Source: Streptomyces beigongshangae | GTDB lineage: Bacteria; Actinomycetota; Actinomycetes; Streptomycetales; Streptomycetaceae | Length of the DNA stretch: 64,000 bases | Direction of reading: 5' to 3' | Assembly: GCF_019710745.1 (NCBI RefSeq) | Contig: NZ_JAHKJW010000013.1 | Span: 1 to 64,000 of the forward strand | Shown here: piece by piece, positions 43,085 through 52,315 of the stretch | Position numbering within the stretch: the first letter of the stretch is position 1 | Layout of the letters: every line of letters starts with the position of its first letter | Position numbers and translations under genes: made by a program | The notes under the pieces: model-generated | Databases searched by the model: none | Seen by the model: only the letters and a program-made list of their open reading frames with translations | Told to the model about the DNA's origin: nothing

Positions 43085-43197
43085 GATTGCTCTCTCTTCC
43101 GCTTCGAACGATGATCGGTGTGCGGTGATCAGTGTGCGTGGAGAGAGACTCATGGGAAGTTCGTGCGGTTCCTGGGAGGTCCGCGGTCCGCGGCCCG

Positions 43198-44595
43198 CTA
43201 GATGATCAGCGACAGCAGCAGGACCAGGCCGCCCGCGACCACCGAGATGATGGTCTCCATGACCGACCAGGTCTTGAGGGTCTGGCCGACGCTCAGGCCG
43301 AAGTACTCCTTGACCAGCCAGAACCCGGCGTCGTTCACATGGCTGAAGAACAGCGAACCGGCGCCGATCGCCAGCACGAGCAGTGAGGCGTGCGCGGTCG
43401 ACATGTCGGCCGCGAGCGGGGCCACGAGACCGGCCGCCGAGATGGTGGCGACGGTCGCGGAACCGGTTGCGAGCCGGATCGCCACCGCGATCAGCCAGGC
43501 GAGCAGCAGGGCCGGGATCGACCAGTCCTCGGAGATGTCCAGGATCATCGCGCCCACGCCGGAGTCGATCAGCGTCTGCTTGAAACCGCCGCCCGCGCCG
43601 ACGATCAGCAGGATGCCGGCGATCGGGGCGAGGGACTTCTCCACGGTCGAGGAGAGGCGGTCCTTGGTGAAACCGGCCGCCCGGCCGAGGGTGAAGAGGG
43701 CCACGAGCACGGCCGCGAGCAGCGCGATCAGGGGCGAGCCGATCACGTCGAAGACGCGCTGCACCGTGTTCCCGGGATCGTCGACGACGATGTCGACCAG
43801 CGCCTTGGCCAGCATCAGCACCACCGGCAGCAGCACGGTGGCGATGGTGACGCCGAAGCCGGGACGCTTCTCCAGGTCCTCGGAGGCACGCTGCGGGATC
43901 ATCTTCTCCGGGGCCGGGACGTCCACCCAGCGGGCCGCGTACTTCGAGAAGAGCGGCCCCGCGATGATCACCGTCGGGATGGCGACGAGGATGCCGAGGG
44001 CGAGGGTGACGCCGAGGTTCGCCTTGACCGCGTCGATCGCGACCAGCGGGCCGGGGTGCGGCGGGATCAGCCCGTGCATCACGGACAGGCCCGCGAGCGC
44101 CGGGACGCCGATGCGCATCAGCGAGTAGTTGCCGCGCTTGGCCACCATCAGGACGACCGGGATGAGCAGCACGATGCCGACCTCGAAGAAGAGCGGCAGC
44201 CCGATCACCGAGGCGATCAGCACCATGGCCCAGGGCATCGAGCGGCCGCCGGCCTTCTCCAGGATCGTGTCGACGATCTGGTCGGCGCCCCCGGAGTCCG
44301 CCAGCAGCTTGCCGAGGATCGCGCCGAGGGCGATCAGTACGCCCACTCCGGCGACGGTCGAACCGAGACCGGCCGAGAAACTGGCGATCGCCTTGTCGAG
44401 CGGGGCCCCGGCGAAGGCGCCGAGCGCCAGCGAGCCGATGGTCAGCGCGAGGAAGGCGTGGAGCTTGAACTTGGTGATGAGCAGGACGATGACGGCGATG
44501 CCCGCCAGAACGGCGATGCCCAGCTGGGCGTGGCCCGCCGAGGTGATCGGTTCGACGGGGTCCGCTGCCAGTATCTCGACGCTGAGTCCGGTCAC
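43198..44595 (-). CDS. gntP: Gluconate permease, GntP family
   Basis: 465-residue membrane carrier with about 12 hydrophobic segments. GntP-type motifs: FFEVGIVLLIPVV, SVMHGLIPPHPGPLVAID, and FFSHVNDAGFWLVKEYFGLSVGQTLKTWSVMET. It imports gluconate with protons. The GTG start is preceded by AAGGAAAAGC. Lies 67 bp downstream of the gluconate kinase gene on the same strand; the pair forms a catabolic operon controlled by the divergent GntR repressor. Confidence 0.95.
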   Translation of the reverse strand: MTGLSVEILAADPVEPITSAGHAQLGIAVLAGIAVIVLLITKFKLHAFLALTIGSLALGAFAGAPLDKAIASFSAGLGSTVAGVGVLIALGAILGKLLADSGGADQIVDTILEKAGGRSMPWAMVLIASVIGLPLFFEVGIVLLIPVVLMVAKRGNYSLMRIGVPALAGLSVMHGLIPPHPGPLVAIDAVKANLGVTLALGILVAIPTVIIAGPLFSKYAARWVDVPAPEKMIPQRASEDLEKRPGFGVTIATVLLPVVLMLAKALVDIVVDDPGNTVQRVFDVIGSPLIALLAAVLVALFTLGRAAGFTKDRLSSTVEKSLAPIAGILLIVGAGGGFKQTLIDSGVGAMILDISEDWSIPALLLAWLIAVAIRLATGSATVATISAAGLVAPLAADMSTAHASLLVLAIGAGSLFFSHVNDAGFWLVKEYFGLSVGQTLKTWSVMETIISVVAGGLVLLLSLII

Positions 44596-44662
44596 GGTGC
44601 TTTTCCTTGCGGGAGGGGAGGGGGGCTTGAAGGAAGGAAGGGGAGAGGGGAGGGGGAGAGGG

Positions 44663-45172
44663 CTACCGGGACAGGTCGCGCAGCGTGGTCACGGCCCGTT
44701 CGGTGATCTCCTCGGGGCTGCCGGTGACGTCCACGGCGACACCCGTCTCGTCCGCCTGGAGCGGCTGGAGGGTGGCGAACTGGGAGTCGAGGAGCGCCGT
44801 GGGCATGAAGTGGCCCTTGCGCTGTGCCATCCGGTCCGCGATGAGTTCCCGGTCACCGGTGAGGTGGACGAAGACCACGTCGGGAGCGGCCGACCTGATC
44901 CGGTCGCGGTAGGCGCGCTTCAGCGCGGAGCAGCTGACCACGCCGCCGAGGCCGGCCCGGCCGTGCGCCCAGGCGCCGATGGCGTCCAGCCAGGGGCGGC
45001 GGTCCTCGTCGGTGAGCGGGGTGCCGGCCGCCATCTTGGCGATGTTGGCCTCCGGATGGAAGTCGTCGGCCTCGGCGTAGGGAACGCCGAGCCGGTCCGC
45101 CAGCAGGGGACCGATGGTGGTCTTGCCCGTGCCTGCCACGCCCATGACCACGATGACGTCGGGAGTAGTCAT
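44663..45172 (-). CDS. gntK: Gluconokinase
   Basis: 169-residue P-loop kinase. Walker A is GVAGTGKTT (residues 11-19), followed by the gluconate-kinase block EADDFHPEANIAKMAAGTPLTDEDRRPWL and the CSALKRAYRDRIR segment. It phosphorylates gluconate to 6-phosphogluconate for the pentose phosphate pathway. The start is ATG 45172 after GCGAGGCAGCA. First gene of the gntK-gntP operon; the operator pair at 45248-45288 lies upstream. Confidence 0.96.
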   Translation of the reverse strand: MTTPDVIVVMGVAGTGKTTIGPLLADRLGVPYAEADDFHPEANIAKMAAGTPLTDEDRRPWLDAIGAWAHGRAGLGGVVSCSALKRAYRDRIRSAAPDVVFVHLTGDRELIADRMAQRKGHFMPTALLDSQFATLQPLQADETGVAVDVTGSPEEITERAVTTLRDLSR

Positions 45173-45247
45173 TGCTGCCTCGCTGTCTTCTTCGACATCG
45201 GATGAGCGGTTCCGGTGCCGCATCCGTCACGACACTGAAACCTATAG

Positions 45248-45288
45248 GTCAGACGAATTCAAGAGTCTGTGACGTATAAGTCTGACTT
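45248..45288. promoter_or_regulatory. Paired GntR/FadR-type operators in the gluconate divergon
   Basis: GTCAGAC at 45248-45254 and the perfect odd palindrome AAGTCTGACTT at 45278-45288, centred 32 bp apart. GTC-N-GAC cores are typical for FadR-subfamily GntR regulators. They sit between gntK and the divergent gntR, so should control both. Confidence 0.78.
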
Positions 45289-45323
45289 TTTGATCCGTCT
45301 CTCCTCCTCGTACCCTGAACCCC

Positions 45324-46031
45324 ATGAGCACACCGGGCCGGGGGCTGCACGGCCATGTACTGGAGCGCCTCGGTCCTTCGATCACCGCGGGCGAGTACCC
45401 CCCGGGCAGCGTCCTGCGCACCGACGAGCTGGCGCAGCGTTTCGAGGTGTCACGCTCGGTGATGCGCGAGGCCGTCCGGGTCCTGGAGTCGATGCACCTC
45501 GTCGAGTCCCGCCGCCGGGTCGGCGTGACCGTGCGCCCCGCGAACGAGTGGAACGTCTACGATCCGCAGGTCATCCGGTGGCGGCTGGCGGGCGCCGACC
45601 GGCCGCGCCAGCTGCGCTCGCTGACCGTGCTGCGCTGCGCCGTCGAGCCCGTCGCCGCGGGGCTGGCCGCCAGGAACGCCACCGCCGAGCAGTGCGCCCG
45701 GCTCACGGAGTGCGCGCTCGGCATGGTGGCCAACTCGCGCGGGCGGCAGCTGGAGGGGTACCTCGTCCACGACGTCGCCTTCCACCGGATCGTCCTGAAC
45801 GCGTCCGGCAACGAGATGTTCGCGCGGCTCGGGGACGTGGTCGCGGAGGTGCTGGCGGGGCGTACGCACCATCAGGTCATGTTCGAGGACCCCGATCCGG
45901 CCGCGGTCACCCTGCATGTGCAGGTCGCGGAGGCGGTACGGGGCGGGGACGCGGCGCGGGCGGAGGGGCTGACGCGGGAGATCGTGCTCGGTGCGCTGGA
46001 GGAGTTGGACATCCTCAGCCCGGAGGGCTGA
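45324..46031 (+). CDS. gntR: GntR-family (FadR subfamily) repressor of gluconate genes
   Basis: 235-residue regulator. The N-terminal winged helix (LGPSITAGEYPPGSVLRTDELAQRFEVSRSVMREAVRVLESMHLV) is followed by an FCD effector domain with the usual metal-site histidines (HDVAFHRIVLNASGN; LHVQVAEAV). Divergent from gntK/gntP with GTC-N-GAC operators in between, so it most likely represses the gluconate operon until gluconate or a phosphorylated derivative binds. Assignment of the ligand follows from genomic context. Confidence 0.92.
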   Translation: MSTPGRGLHGHVLERLGPSITAGEYPPGSVLRTDELAQRFEVSRSVMREAVRVLESMHLVESRRRVGVTVRPANEWNVYDPQVIRWRLAGADRPRQLRSLTVLRCAVEPVAAGLAARNATAEQCARLTECALGMVANSRGRQLEGYLVHDVAFHRIVLNASGNEMFARLGDVVAEVLAGRTHHQVMFEDPDPAAVTLHVQVAEAVRGGDAARAEGLTREIVLGALEELDILSPEG

Positions 46032-46097
46032 GAAGTCCTGGCGCTGCGCGCCGCGTTGCGCTGCGCGGCTGTCGTTCGGCTGCGGGTGCGTCGTGGC

Positions 46098-46162
46098 TGA
46101 TCGCGCCGTTCCCCGCGCCCCTGAAAGACAAAAGACTGCGCCGTTCCCCGCGCCCCTGAAAG
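46098..46162 (-). repeat. Dispersed intergenic repeat, copies 4 and 5 in tandem
   Basis: Two adjacent copies of the CCGTTCCCCGCGCCCCTGAAAG-type element (46106-46126 and 46141-46162; core TTCCCCGCGCCCCTGAAAG), separated by ACAAAAGACTGCG. Same core as copies at 8.07, 24.06 and 26.78 kb. Located between convergent genes. Confidence 0.8.
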
Positions 46163-46181
46163 TCCGCGTCCCCGGAAGGCG

Positions 46182-46610
46182 TCAAGGGGTGATGTCCCCG
46201 TCGACGTACAGCCATGCCCCGTCGGCTCGTTCGAAGCGGCTGTGTTCCCGTAGCGCGCCTCCGGCGTAGGACGCGCGGAAGGTCACCGTGCCCGTGGTGT
46301 GGAAGGCCGTCCCCCCGGTCGTGGCGAGGATCTCCAGCCCCGTCCACCGCACGGCCGGATCGAGCTCCAGCCGGGTCGGCCGCGTGCGCGGATGCCAGGT
46401 CCGCAGCAGGTACCCCTCGTCACCCTTCACGAAGGCGCAGTAGCGCGACCGCATCAGCGCCTCGGCGGTGGCCGCCGGATGCTCCCCCCGGTGCAGCCGC
46501 CCGCAGCACCCCTCGTACGCCTCCCCGCTCCCGCAGGGGCAGGGAGCGGTACGGGAACCGGAGGCCACGGAAGAACGCTCCCCGCGGGAGCGCGAACCAC
46601 GTCGGGACAT
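46182..46610 (-). CDS. YchJ/UPF0225-family protein with SEC-C zinc motif
   Basis: 142-residue protein. The N-terminal SEC-C motif (PCPCGSGEAYEGCCGRLH) binds zinc; the C-terminal NTF2-like region (ALMRSRYCAFVKGDEGYLLRTWHPRTRP ... FRASYAGG) is typical of YchJ. Function unknown. ATG 46610 is after GGATGGGGGC. Lies 53 bp downstream of the M1 peptidase gene on the same strand and may be co-transcribed. Confidence 0.92.
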   Translation of the reverse strand: MSRRGSRSRGERSSVASGSRTAPCPCGSGEAYEGCCGRLHRGEHPAATAEALMRSRYCAFVKGDEGYLLRTWHPRTRPTRLELDPAVRWTGLEILATTGGTAFHTTGTVTFRASYAGGALREHSRFERADGAWLYVDGDITP

Positions 46611-46663
46611 GCCCCCATCCTCCCGCACTCCCGGGCCCCTCCCGCACCCCCCCGGACGGAGCC

Positions 46664-48031
46664 CTACGCCCCGCGGGGCGGATACGGCGGCCGCGCCGGT
46701 ATCGCCACCCCCGGCGACGGCAGCGGCGGCAGCGCCCCCTCGTGCACCCACGCCGAGAACAGCTCGTCCAGCGGCTCCGCCGCGAACCGCGCCGCGTGCG
46801 CGGCGAACGCCGCCGTCGTCACCACCCCGCCCCGGTGCACCGAGACCCACCCCCGCAGCATCCGGAAGAACGCCTCGTCCCCCAGGGCGCACCGCACCGC
46901 GTGCAGCACCAGCCCGCCCCGCTCGTACAGCCGGTCGTCGAACATCAGCTTGCGGCCCGGGTCGGCCAGCCGCAGATCCTGCGGCTGCCCGGCCAGCCCC
47001 CGGTGGGCGACGCCCGCGAGGGTCTGCGCCGTGGGTCCGCCGGAGCGCTCCGACCACAGCCACTCCGCGTACTTGGCGAAGCCCTCGTTCAGCCAGATGT
47101 GCCGCCAGTCGGCGATGCTCACGCTGTTGCCGAACCACTGGTGCGCCAGCTCGTGCGCCACCAGCCGCTCCCACCCCCGCGCCCCGTCCACGTGGTTGGC
47201 GCCGAACAGCGAGAGCCCCTGCGCCTCCACGGGGACGTCGAGGTCCTCCTCGGTGACGACCACCGCGTACTCACCGAACGGATACGGGCCGAACAGCTCC
47301 TCGAACAGCGCCATCATCGCGGGCTGCCGCGCGAAGTCCCGCGAGAAGTCCGCCAGCAGCCGCGCCGGGATGTGCCCCGTCTGCGGCACACCGCCCGGCC
47401 CCGGGTCGCCGAGCAGCACGGTCTGGTACTTGCCGATGGCCAGCCCGACCAGATAACTCGACGTGGGCGCCGCCTGCTCGTACACCCACGTCGTCGTGGA
47501 CGCCTTCGGCGTGCGCGCCAGCAGGCGCCCGCCCGCGACCACCGAGTACGCCGACGGCGTGGTGACGGAGAGCTGGTACGAGGCCTTGTCGGCGGGCCGG
47601 TCGTTGCACGGGTACCAGGAGGGCGCGCCCACCGGCTGGCTCGCCACCAGCGCCCCGTCCTCCAGCTCCTCCCAGCCGAGCCCGCCCCACGGACTCCGTA
47701 CCGGCGCCGGGTTGCCCGACCAGTGGACCTCCGCGGTGAACGCGGCCCCGGCCCGGACCGGCTTCGCGGGGCGGATCCGCAGCCTGCCGCCCCGGTGCGT
47801 GTAGTGCGCCGCCCGCCCGTCGACCCGTACCCGGGCGATCCGGAAGTCGGCGAGGTTCAGCTGGAACTCGGCGAGCGGCGACCGGCCCGCTATGGCGTTC
47901 AGACGCGCGGTGCCGGACAGCCGGTTGGGACCCGGGCGGTAGTCCAGGGCGATCTCGTACCGGTGGACCCGGTAACGGGGATCCCCGTTCGCCGGGAAGT
48001 ACGGATCCGCTCCCGCTGTCTGCTGAACCAC
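46664..48031 (-). CDS. M1-family zinc metallopeptidase
   Basis: 455-residue gluzincin. The zinc site is complete: H293-E-L-A-H297 followed by E316 after 18 residues (HELAHQWFGN ... NEGFAKY). The exopeptidase loop appears as EAQGLSLFG at 269-277, a variant of GAMEN/LETQ. No signal peptide, so probably cytoplasmic. At 455 residues it is a short member. The GTG start at 48031 follows AGGGGAGCGG. It is directly downstream of the Pls/PosA-like synthetase gene (78 bp). As far as I recall, M1-type peptidases have been linked to epsilon-polylysine degradation beside Pls genes, so a role in trimming or detoxifying the polymer is plausible but inferred. Confidence 0.9.
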   Translation of the reverse strand: MVQQTAGADPYFPANGDPRYRVHRYEIALDYRPGPNRLSGTARLNAIAGRSPLAEFQLNLADFRIARVRVDGRAAHYTHRGGRLRIRPAKPVRAGAAFTAEVHWSGNPAPVRSPWGGLGWEELEDGALVASQPVGAPSWYPCNDRPADKASYQLSVTTPSAYSVVAGGRLLARTPKASTTTWVYEQAAPTSSYLVGLAIGKYQTVLLGDPGPGGVPQTGHIPARLLADFSRDFARQPAMMALFEELFGPYPFGEYAVVVTEEDLDVPVEAQGLSLFGANHVDGARGWERLVAHELAHQWFGNSVSIADWRHIWLNEGFAKYAEWLWSERSGGPTAQTLAGVAHRGLAGQPQDLRLADPGRKLMFDDRLYERGGLVLHAVRCALGDEAFFRMLRGWVSVHRGGVVTTAAFAAHAARFAAEPLDELFSAWVHEGALPPLPSPGVAIPARPPYPPRGA

Positions 48032-48109
48032 TGAAATGTCCGCTCCCCTGCGCTGTGCCCGTACGGCGTACCGACTGTTCCCTTCCCCGGACGCCGTACG
48101 GGGCCGCGC

Positions 48110-51100
48110 CTAGGAACGCCACGCCTCGATCGGGTTGCCCAGCCAGCGGGTGTCGTCGGGAACGGACTCCGCCGCCATGACGAGGGAGGCGGGTCCCAGT
48201 GTGCTGCGCGCCCCGACGGTGCTGCCGGGAAGAACGATTCCGCCCGGGCCCAGGGTGGCGCCCTCACGGAGGACCACAGTATCCGTCCGCAAGATCCGGT
48301 CGTGGAAGAGGTGGGTCTGGAGCACGCAGCCGCGGTTGACCGTCGCCGCGTCCTCCAGCGTCACCAGGTCCGACTCGGGCAGCCAGTAGCTCTCCACCCA
48401 CACGCCCCGGCCGATCCGGGCGCCGAGGCCGCGCAGCCACAGGTTCAGCACGGCCGTGCCCGGCACGGACCCGGCCAGCCACGGCACGGCGACCACCTCG
48501 ATGAAGGTGTCCGCCAGCTCGTTGCGCCACACGAAACCGCTCCACAGCGGGTGCTCACCGGTCCGGTGGCGTCCCACGAGCAGCCACTTCGCGGCCACCG
48601 ACAGCAGCCCCGCGGCCGCCCCCGCGGCCAGCAGCACCACCCCGGCGAGCGTCCACGCCCACATCCCGAGCGCGCTCAGCGCCGCCACCGTCAGCACGGC
48701 GAGCGCCGCCGAGCAGAAGACGGGCACGATCCGGCACAGCTCGACGAGCCCGCGCGCCCACAGCATCCGCGCGGGAGGCTCGTAGGTACGGCTCTGGTCG
48801 CCGCCCTGCGCCGGGCGCGGCAGCCTGACCGGCGGCAGCCCCAGGTAGGAACTGCCCTTCTTGGCCTTCTTCGGCGTCGCGGAGAGCACCCCGACCAGAC
48901 CGCCGTCCGGCACCGAGCGGCCCGGCGCGGTCATCCCGGAGTTCCCCAGGAAGGCCCGGCGCCCGATCTCCGCCCGGCCGATCCGCATCCAGCCGCCCCC
49001 CAGCTCGTACGGCGCGGTCAGCGTGTCGTCGGCCAGGAACGCGCCCTCGCCGACCGTGGTCAGGCTCGGCAGCGCCAGCACCGTCGACACCTCGGCGCCC
49101 CGCCCGATCCGCATCCCGAGCAGCCGCAGCCACACCGGGGTGACCAGCCCCGCGTACAGCGGGAACAGCGTCTCGCGGGAGCGGTCCATCAGCTGGGTGA
49201 CCGTCCATGCCTGCCAGCCGGTCCTGCTGTGCGTCGGGTGCGTACCGGGGCGCAGCCCGAGGCTGAGCAGCCGCACGGCGACCAGCAGGAGCAGCGCGTA
49301 CGCCAGACCGAAGGCGAGCGTCGCCGGCACCAGCGCCACGGCCGCGCCCCGCAGGGCGTCGGCGAGCCCGGCGTCCGGGGAGACGAAGACGCTCGCCACG
49401 AGCAGCGCCGTCAGCGCCGCGACCAGCGGCAGCAGCGTCAGCGCCAATCCGCTCGCCCCGTACATCACACCCCAGTACGTGCCCTTCCGCGGGCGCTCCT
49501 TGGGCCAGTCCCGCTTGGCCCTGCCCAGCTTGACCGCGGGCGCGCCCGCCCACCGCTGACCCGTCGGGACGTGCCCGGACACGGCCGAACCGGGGGCCAC
49601 CTCGGCCCGCTTGCCCACGCGGGCGCCGGGGAAGAGGATGCTCCGGGTGCCGACGACGGCGTGCGCGCCGACCTTGACCGGGCCGATCTCCAGCCGGTCG
49701 CCGTCCAGCCAGTGCCCCGACAGGTCCACCTCGGACTCCACGGCGGCGCCGCGGCCCAGCTTGAGCAGGCCGGTCACCGGCGGCAGCGAGTGCAGGTCGA
49801 CGTCCGGCCCGACCTTGGCGCCCAGCGCCCGCGCGTACCGCTCCAGCCAGGTCCCGGTCAGCGAGGTCGCCCCGCTGAACTCGGCGAGCCGCTCGGCCGT
49901 CCACAGCCGCAGGTGCACGCTCCCGCCCCGCGGATACCGGCCGGGCGCCACGTTCCGCAGGAGCAGCCGCGCGCCGCCGGCGCCGATCGCCAGCTTTCCG
50001 GGCGGGCTGAAGAGCAGGACGGCCGCCGGGCCGACCAGCCACCAGGAGGTGGCCGGCGCCCACGGGTACGCCCCGAACCGGTGCAGTGCGTTGCCGAGCG
50101 CGGCCAGGGCCACCGTCCAGCGCAGCCCGAGCAGCGTGAACAGCGGGACGAGCACGAGCAGCTGGATCAGCCGGGCCCGGCGCGGCACCGGCGCGATCAC
50201 CCGCCGGGCGCCGTCGCCCTGCGCCGACCCCTCCAGGTGCCGGGCCAGCTTGCGCAGGACCGGCTGCTGGTAGATGTCGAGCACGGCGGCGCTCGGATAG
50301 CGGGTGCGCAGCCTGGTGGTGAGCAGGGCGGCGGCGAGGCTGCCGCCGCCGATCGCGAAGAAGTCGTCCCGGGCGGAGCTCACCGGGATGCCGAGCACCT
50401 CGCCCCACTGCTCGGCGAGCCACGCCTCGGTCCCGTAGAGCCGCTCGGCCGGGCCGCCGGTGTCCAGGTTCTCCAGCGGCCAGGGCAGCGCGTCGCGGTC
50501 GACCTTGCCGGACGTGCGGGTCGGCAGGTCGGACACGGGCGCGAGCAGCGGCACGAGGGCCGCGGGCAGTTCCGCCCGCAGCTTCTCGACGGCCGCCGCC
50601 TGGTCCCAGCCGTCCTGGAGCACCACATAGCCGACGAGCAGCTGGTTCCCGCCGCGCGCGGTGCGTACGGCGGCCGCGGCGCCCGCCACCCCGGGCAGGC
50701 CCTGGAGCGCGGTGTCCACCTCGCCCAGCTCGATCCGGCGGCCGCCGAGCTTGATCTGCTCGTCGGCCCGCCCCAGGAAGACCAGCCCTTCCGGCTCGGC
50801 CCTGACCAGGTCGCCGCTGCGGTAGGCGCGCTCCCAGCCGAGCGACTCCAGCGGGGCGTACTTCTCGGCGTCCTTCTCCGCGTCGAGGTAGCGGGCGAGC
50901 CCGACCCCGCCGATGACGAGCTGCCCGCTGCCGCCCATCGCCACGGGCCGGCCGGCCTCGTCGACGACGGCCAGTTCCCAGCCGTCGAGCGGCAGCCCGA
51001 TCCGGACCGGCTCCTCGCCGGTCAGCAGCGAGGCGCAGGCCACGACGGTGGCCTCGGTGGGCCCGTAGGTGTTCCACACCTCGCGCCCCTCGGTGACCAG

Positions 51101-51985
51101 GCGCTGCGCCAGCTCGGGCGGGCATGCCTCGCCGCCGAAGATCAGCAGCCGTACCTCGTTGAGGGCCTCCGGCTCCCACAGGGCGGCCAGCGTCGGCACG
51201 GTGGAGACGACGGTGATCTCCTGCTCGACCAGCCAGGGCCCCAGGTCGGCGCCGCTGCGCACCTGGGAGCGCGGCACCGGTACCAGGCAGGCCCCGTACC
51301 GCCAGGCCAGCCACATCTCCTCGCAGGAGGCGTCGAACGCCACGGACAGGCCGGCCATGACCCGGTCGCCCGGCCCGATGGGGTCCTCGGTGAGGAACAG
51401 CCTGGCCTCGGCGTCCACGAAGGCGGCGGCGCTGCGGTGCGTGACGGCCACGCCCTTGGGCCTGCCCGTCGAACCGGAGGTGAAGATGACCCACGCGTCG
51501 TGCCCGGTCCCGGGCCGCGAGGCGGGCACCTCGCTCCGCCCTTCCACGGTCAGCTCGTGCCCGGCCCCGACGACGGCGCGCACGTCCGCCTCGCCGAAGA
51601 CCAGCTCGGCCCGCTCGTCCGGGTCCTCGGCGTCCACCGGCACGTAGGCGGCCCCCGCGGCCAGCACGGCGAGCACGGCGACGTACAGCTCGTTGGTGCC
51701 CGACGGCACGCGTACGCCGACGCGGTCGCCGAGTCCGACCCCGGCGTCACCGAGCCGCTGCCGCAACGCCTCGACCTCGACGGCGAGGTCACGGTAGGTC
51801 AGGGCCCGGCGGCCGTCGTCCAGCGCGGGCTCGTCGGGATACGCCCGCACGGAGGCGTCGAGGATGTCGACGAGCGTGCGCGGCGAAGGTGCGGAGGAGG
51901 CGGAGAAACGTGCCCGGTCGCCGAACCCGGCCCGTACGTCGTCGTCGGACAATTCGAGCGAGGGGCCTTGCTGGAGGGCTGCCAT
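48110..51985 (-). CDS. Pls/PosA-like nonribosomal peptide synthetase (poly-amino-acid synthetase architecture)
   Basis: 1291-residue membrane NRPS. Adenylation domain about 35-500: A3 TSGSTGRPKG (169-178), A4 FDAS (217-220), A5 NTYGPTE (305-311), A8 GRRIELGEV, A10 lysine K494. Thiolation domain with pantetheine serine S549 (FFAIGGGSL). Then three units, each a pair of transmembrane helices plus a left-handed beta-helix-like domain (about 720-805, 955-1035, 1185-1285), the arrangement of epsilon-polylysine synthetase. No canonical condensation or thioesterase domain. The ATG at 51985 follows GAGGACCC. It should activate one amino acid and polymerise it; which one is not readable. Downstream M1 peptidase is a probable partner. 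Confidence 0.88.
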   Translation of the reverse strand: MAALQQGPSLELSDDDVRAGFGDRARFSASSAPSPRTLVDILDASVRAYPDEPALDDGRRALTYRDLAVEVEALRQRLGDAGVGLGDRVGVRVPSGTNELYVAVLAVLAAGAAYVPVDAEDPDERAELVFGEADVRAVVGAGHELTVEGRSEVPASRPGTGHDAWVIFTSGSTGRPKGVAVTHRSAAAFVDAEARLFLTEDPIGPGDRVMAGLSVAFDASCEEMWLAWRYGACLVPVPRSQVRSGADLGPWLVEQEITVVSTVPTLAALWEPEALNEVRLLIFGGEACPPELAQRLVTEGREVWNTYGPTEATVVACASLLTGEEPVRIGLPLDGWELAVVDEAGRPVAMGGSGQLVIGGVGLARYLDAEKDAEKYAPLESLGWERAYRSGDLVRAEPEGLVFLGRADEQIKLGGRRIELGEVDTALQGLPGVAGAAAAVRTARGGNQLLVGYVVLQDGWDQAAAVEKLRAELPAALVPLLAPVSDLPTRTSGKVDRDALPWPLENLDTGGPAERLYGTEAWLAEQWGEVLGIPVSSARDDFFAIGGGSLAAALLTTRLRTRYPSAAVLDIYQQPVLRKLARHLEGSAQGDGARRVIAPVPRRARLIQLLVLVPLFTLLGLRWTVALAALGNALHRFGAYPWAPATSWWLVGPAAVLLFSPPGKLAIGAGGARLLLRNVAPGRYPRGGSVHLRLWTAERLAEFSGATSLTGTWLERYARALGAKVGPDVDLHSLPPVTGLLKLGRGAAVESEVDLSGHWLDGDRLEIGPVKVGAHAVVGTRSILFPGARVGKRAEVAPGSAVSGHVPTGQRWAGAPAVKLGRAKRDWPKERPRKGTYWGVMYGASGLALTLLPLVAALTALLVASVFVSPDAGLADALRGAAVALVPATLAFGLAYALLLLVAVRLLSLGLRPGTHPTHSRTGWQAWTVTQLMDRSRETLFPLYAGLVTPVWLRLLGMRIGRGAEVSTVLALPSLTTVGEGAFLADDTLTAPYELGGGWMRIGRAEIGRRAFLGNSGMTAPGRSVPDGGLVGVLSATPKKAKKGSSYLGLPPVRLPRPAQGGDQSRTYEPPARMLWARGLVELCRIVPVFCSAALAVLTVAALSALGMWAWTLAGVVLLAAGAAAGLLSVAAKWLLVGRHRTGEHPLWSGFVWRNELADTFIEVVAVPWLAGSVPGTAVLNLWLRGLGARIGRGVWVESYWLPESDLVTLEDAATVNRGCVLQTHLFHDRILRTDTVVLREGATLGPGGIVLPGSTVGARSTLGPASLVMAAESVPDDTRWLGNPIEAWRS

Positions 51986-52315
51986 CGGGTCCTCACGTGT
52001 CGTTCCCGGCCGGGCCGGGGGAGCCTGCGGGCCCGCAGGTGTGCCTGGGGATGTTCCGGTCAGCTCCGAACAAGCATGGAATTTTAGTACGACACCGGCC
52101 GTGGACCCGCGTCCCGGCCGGGCGGGCAGTGCGTACGGAGACGCTGGAACAGCGGTCCGCGGCGCGCTGACATCGGGATACGTCACCCTGACGAGATCTA
52201 CCCCACATCTACCCCGGATCCGCCCGCGGCACCATTCGGCGGGTGGATTCGGCAGGCATCGCGGATACATGAATGAGGGCCGCGACCAGTGGTCGCGGCC
52301 CTCACCCGTTCCTTG
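51986..52315. other. Intergenic region between the Pls-like gene and tRNA-Leu
   Basis: 330 bp holding the leader and promoter of the Pls-like gene and the tRNA terminator. A TAAAAT hexamer (minus strand, 52086-52081) in a locally AT-rich patch could be a -10 for the synthetase; no matching -35 is convincing. No ORF. Confidence 0.5.
52275..52303 (-). terminator. Hairpin terminator downstream of tRNA-Leu
   Basis: 13-bp perfect stem GAGGGCCGCGACC/GGTCGCGGCCCTC with a 3-nt loop, starting 13 bp beyond the tRNA 3' end. Confidence 0.85.

Noticed and set aside
46098..46162. Tandem repeats as insertion-sequence ends
   Set aside because: No transposase or target duplication between or near the copies; they fit a dispersed intergenic element better.
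48302..52087. 1261-residue + strand frame opposite the Pls-like gene
   Set aside because: Mirror frame of the NRPS with biased composition (Gln/Arg/Gly/Pro) and no domain; the minus strand has every A-domain core motif.
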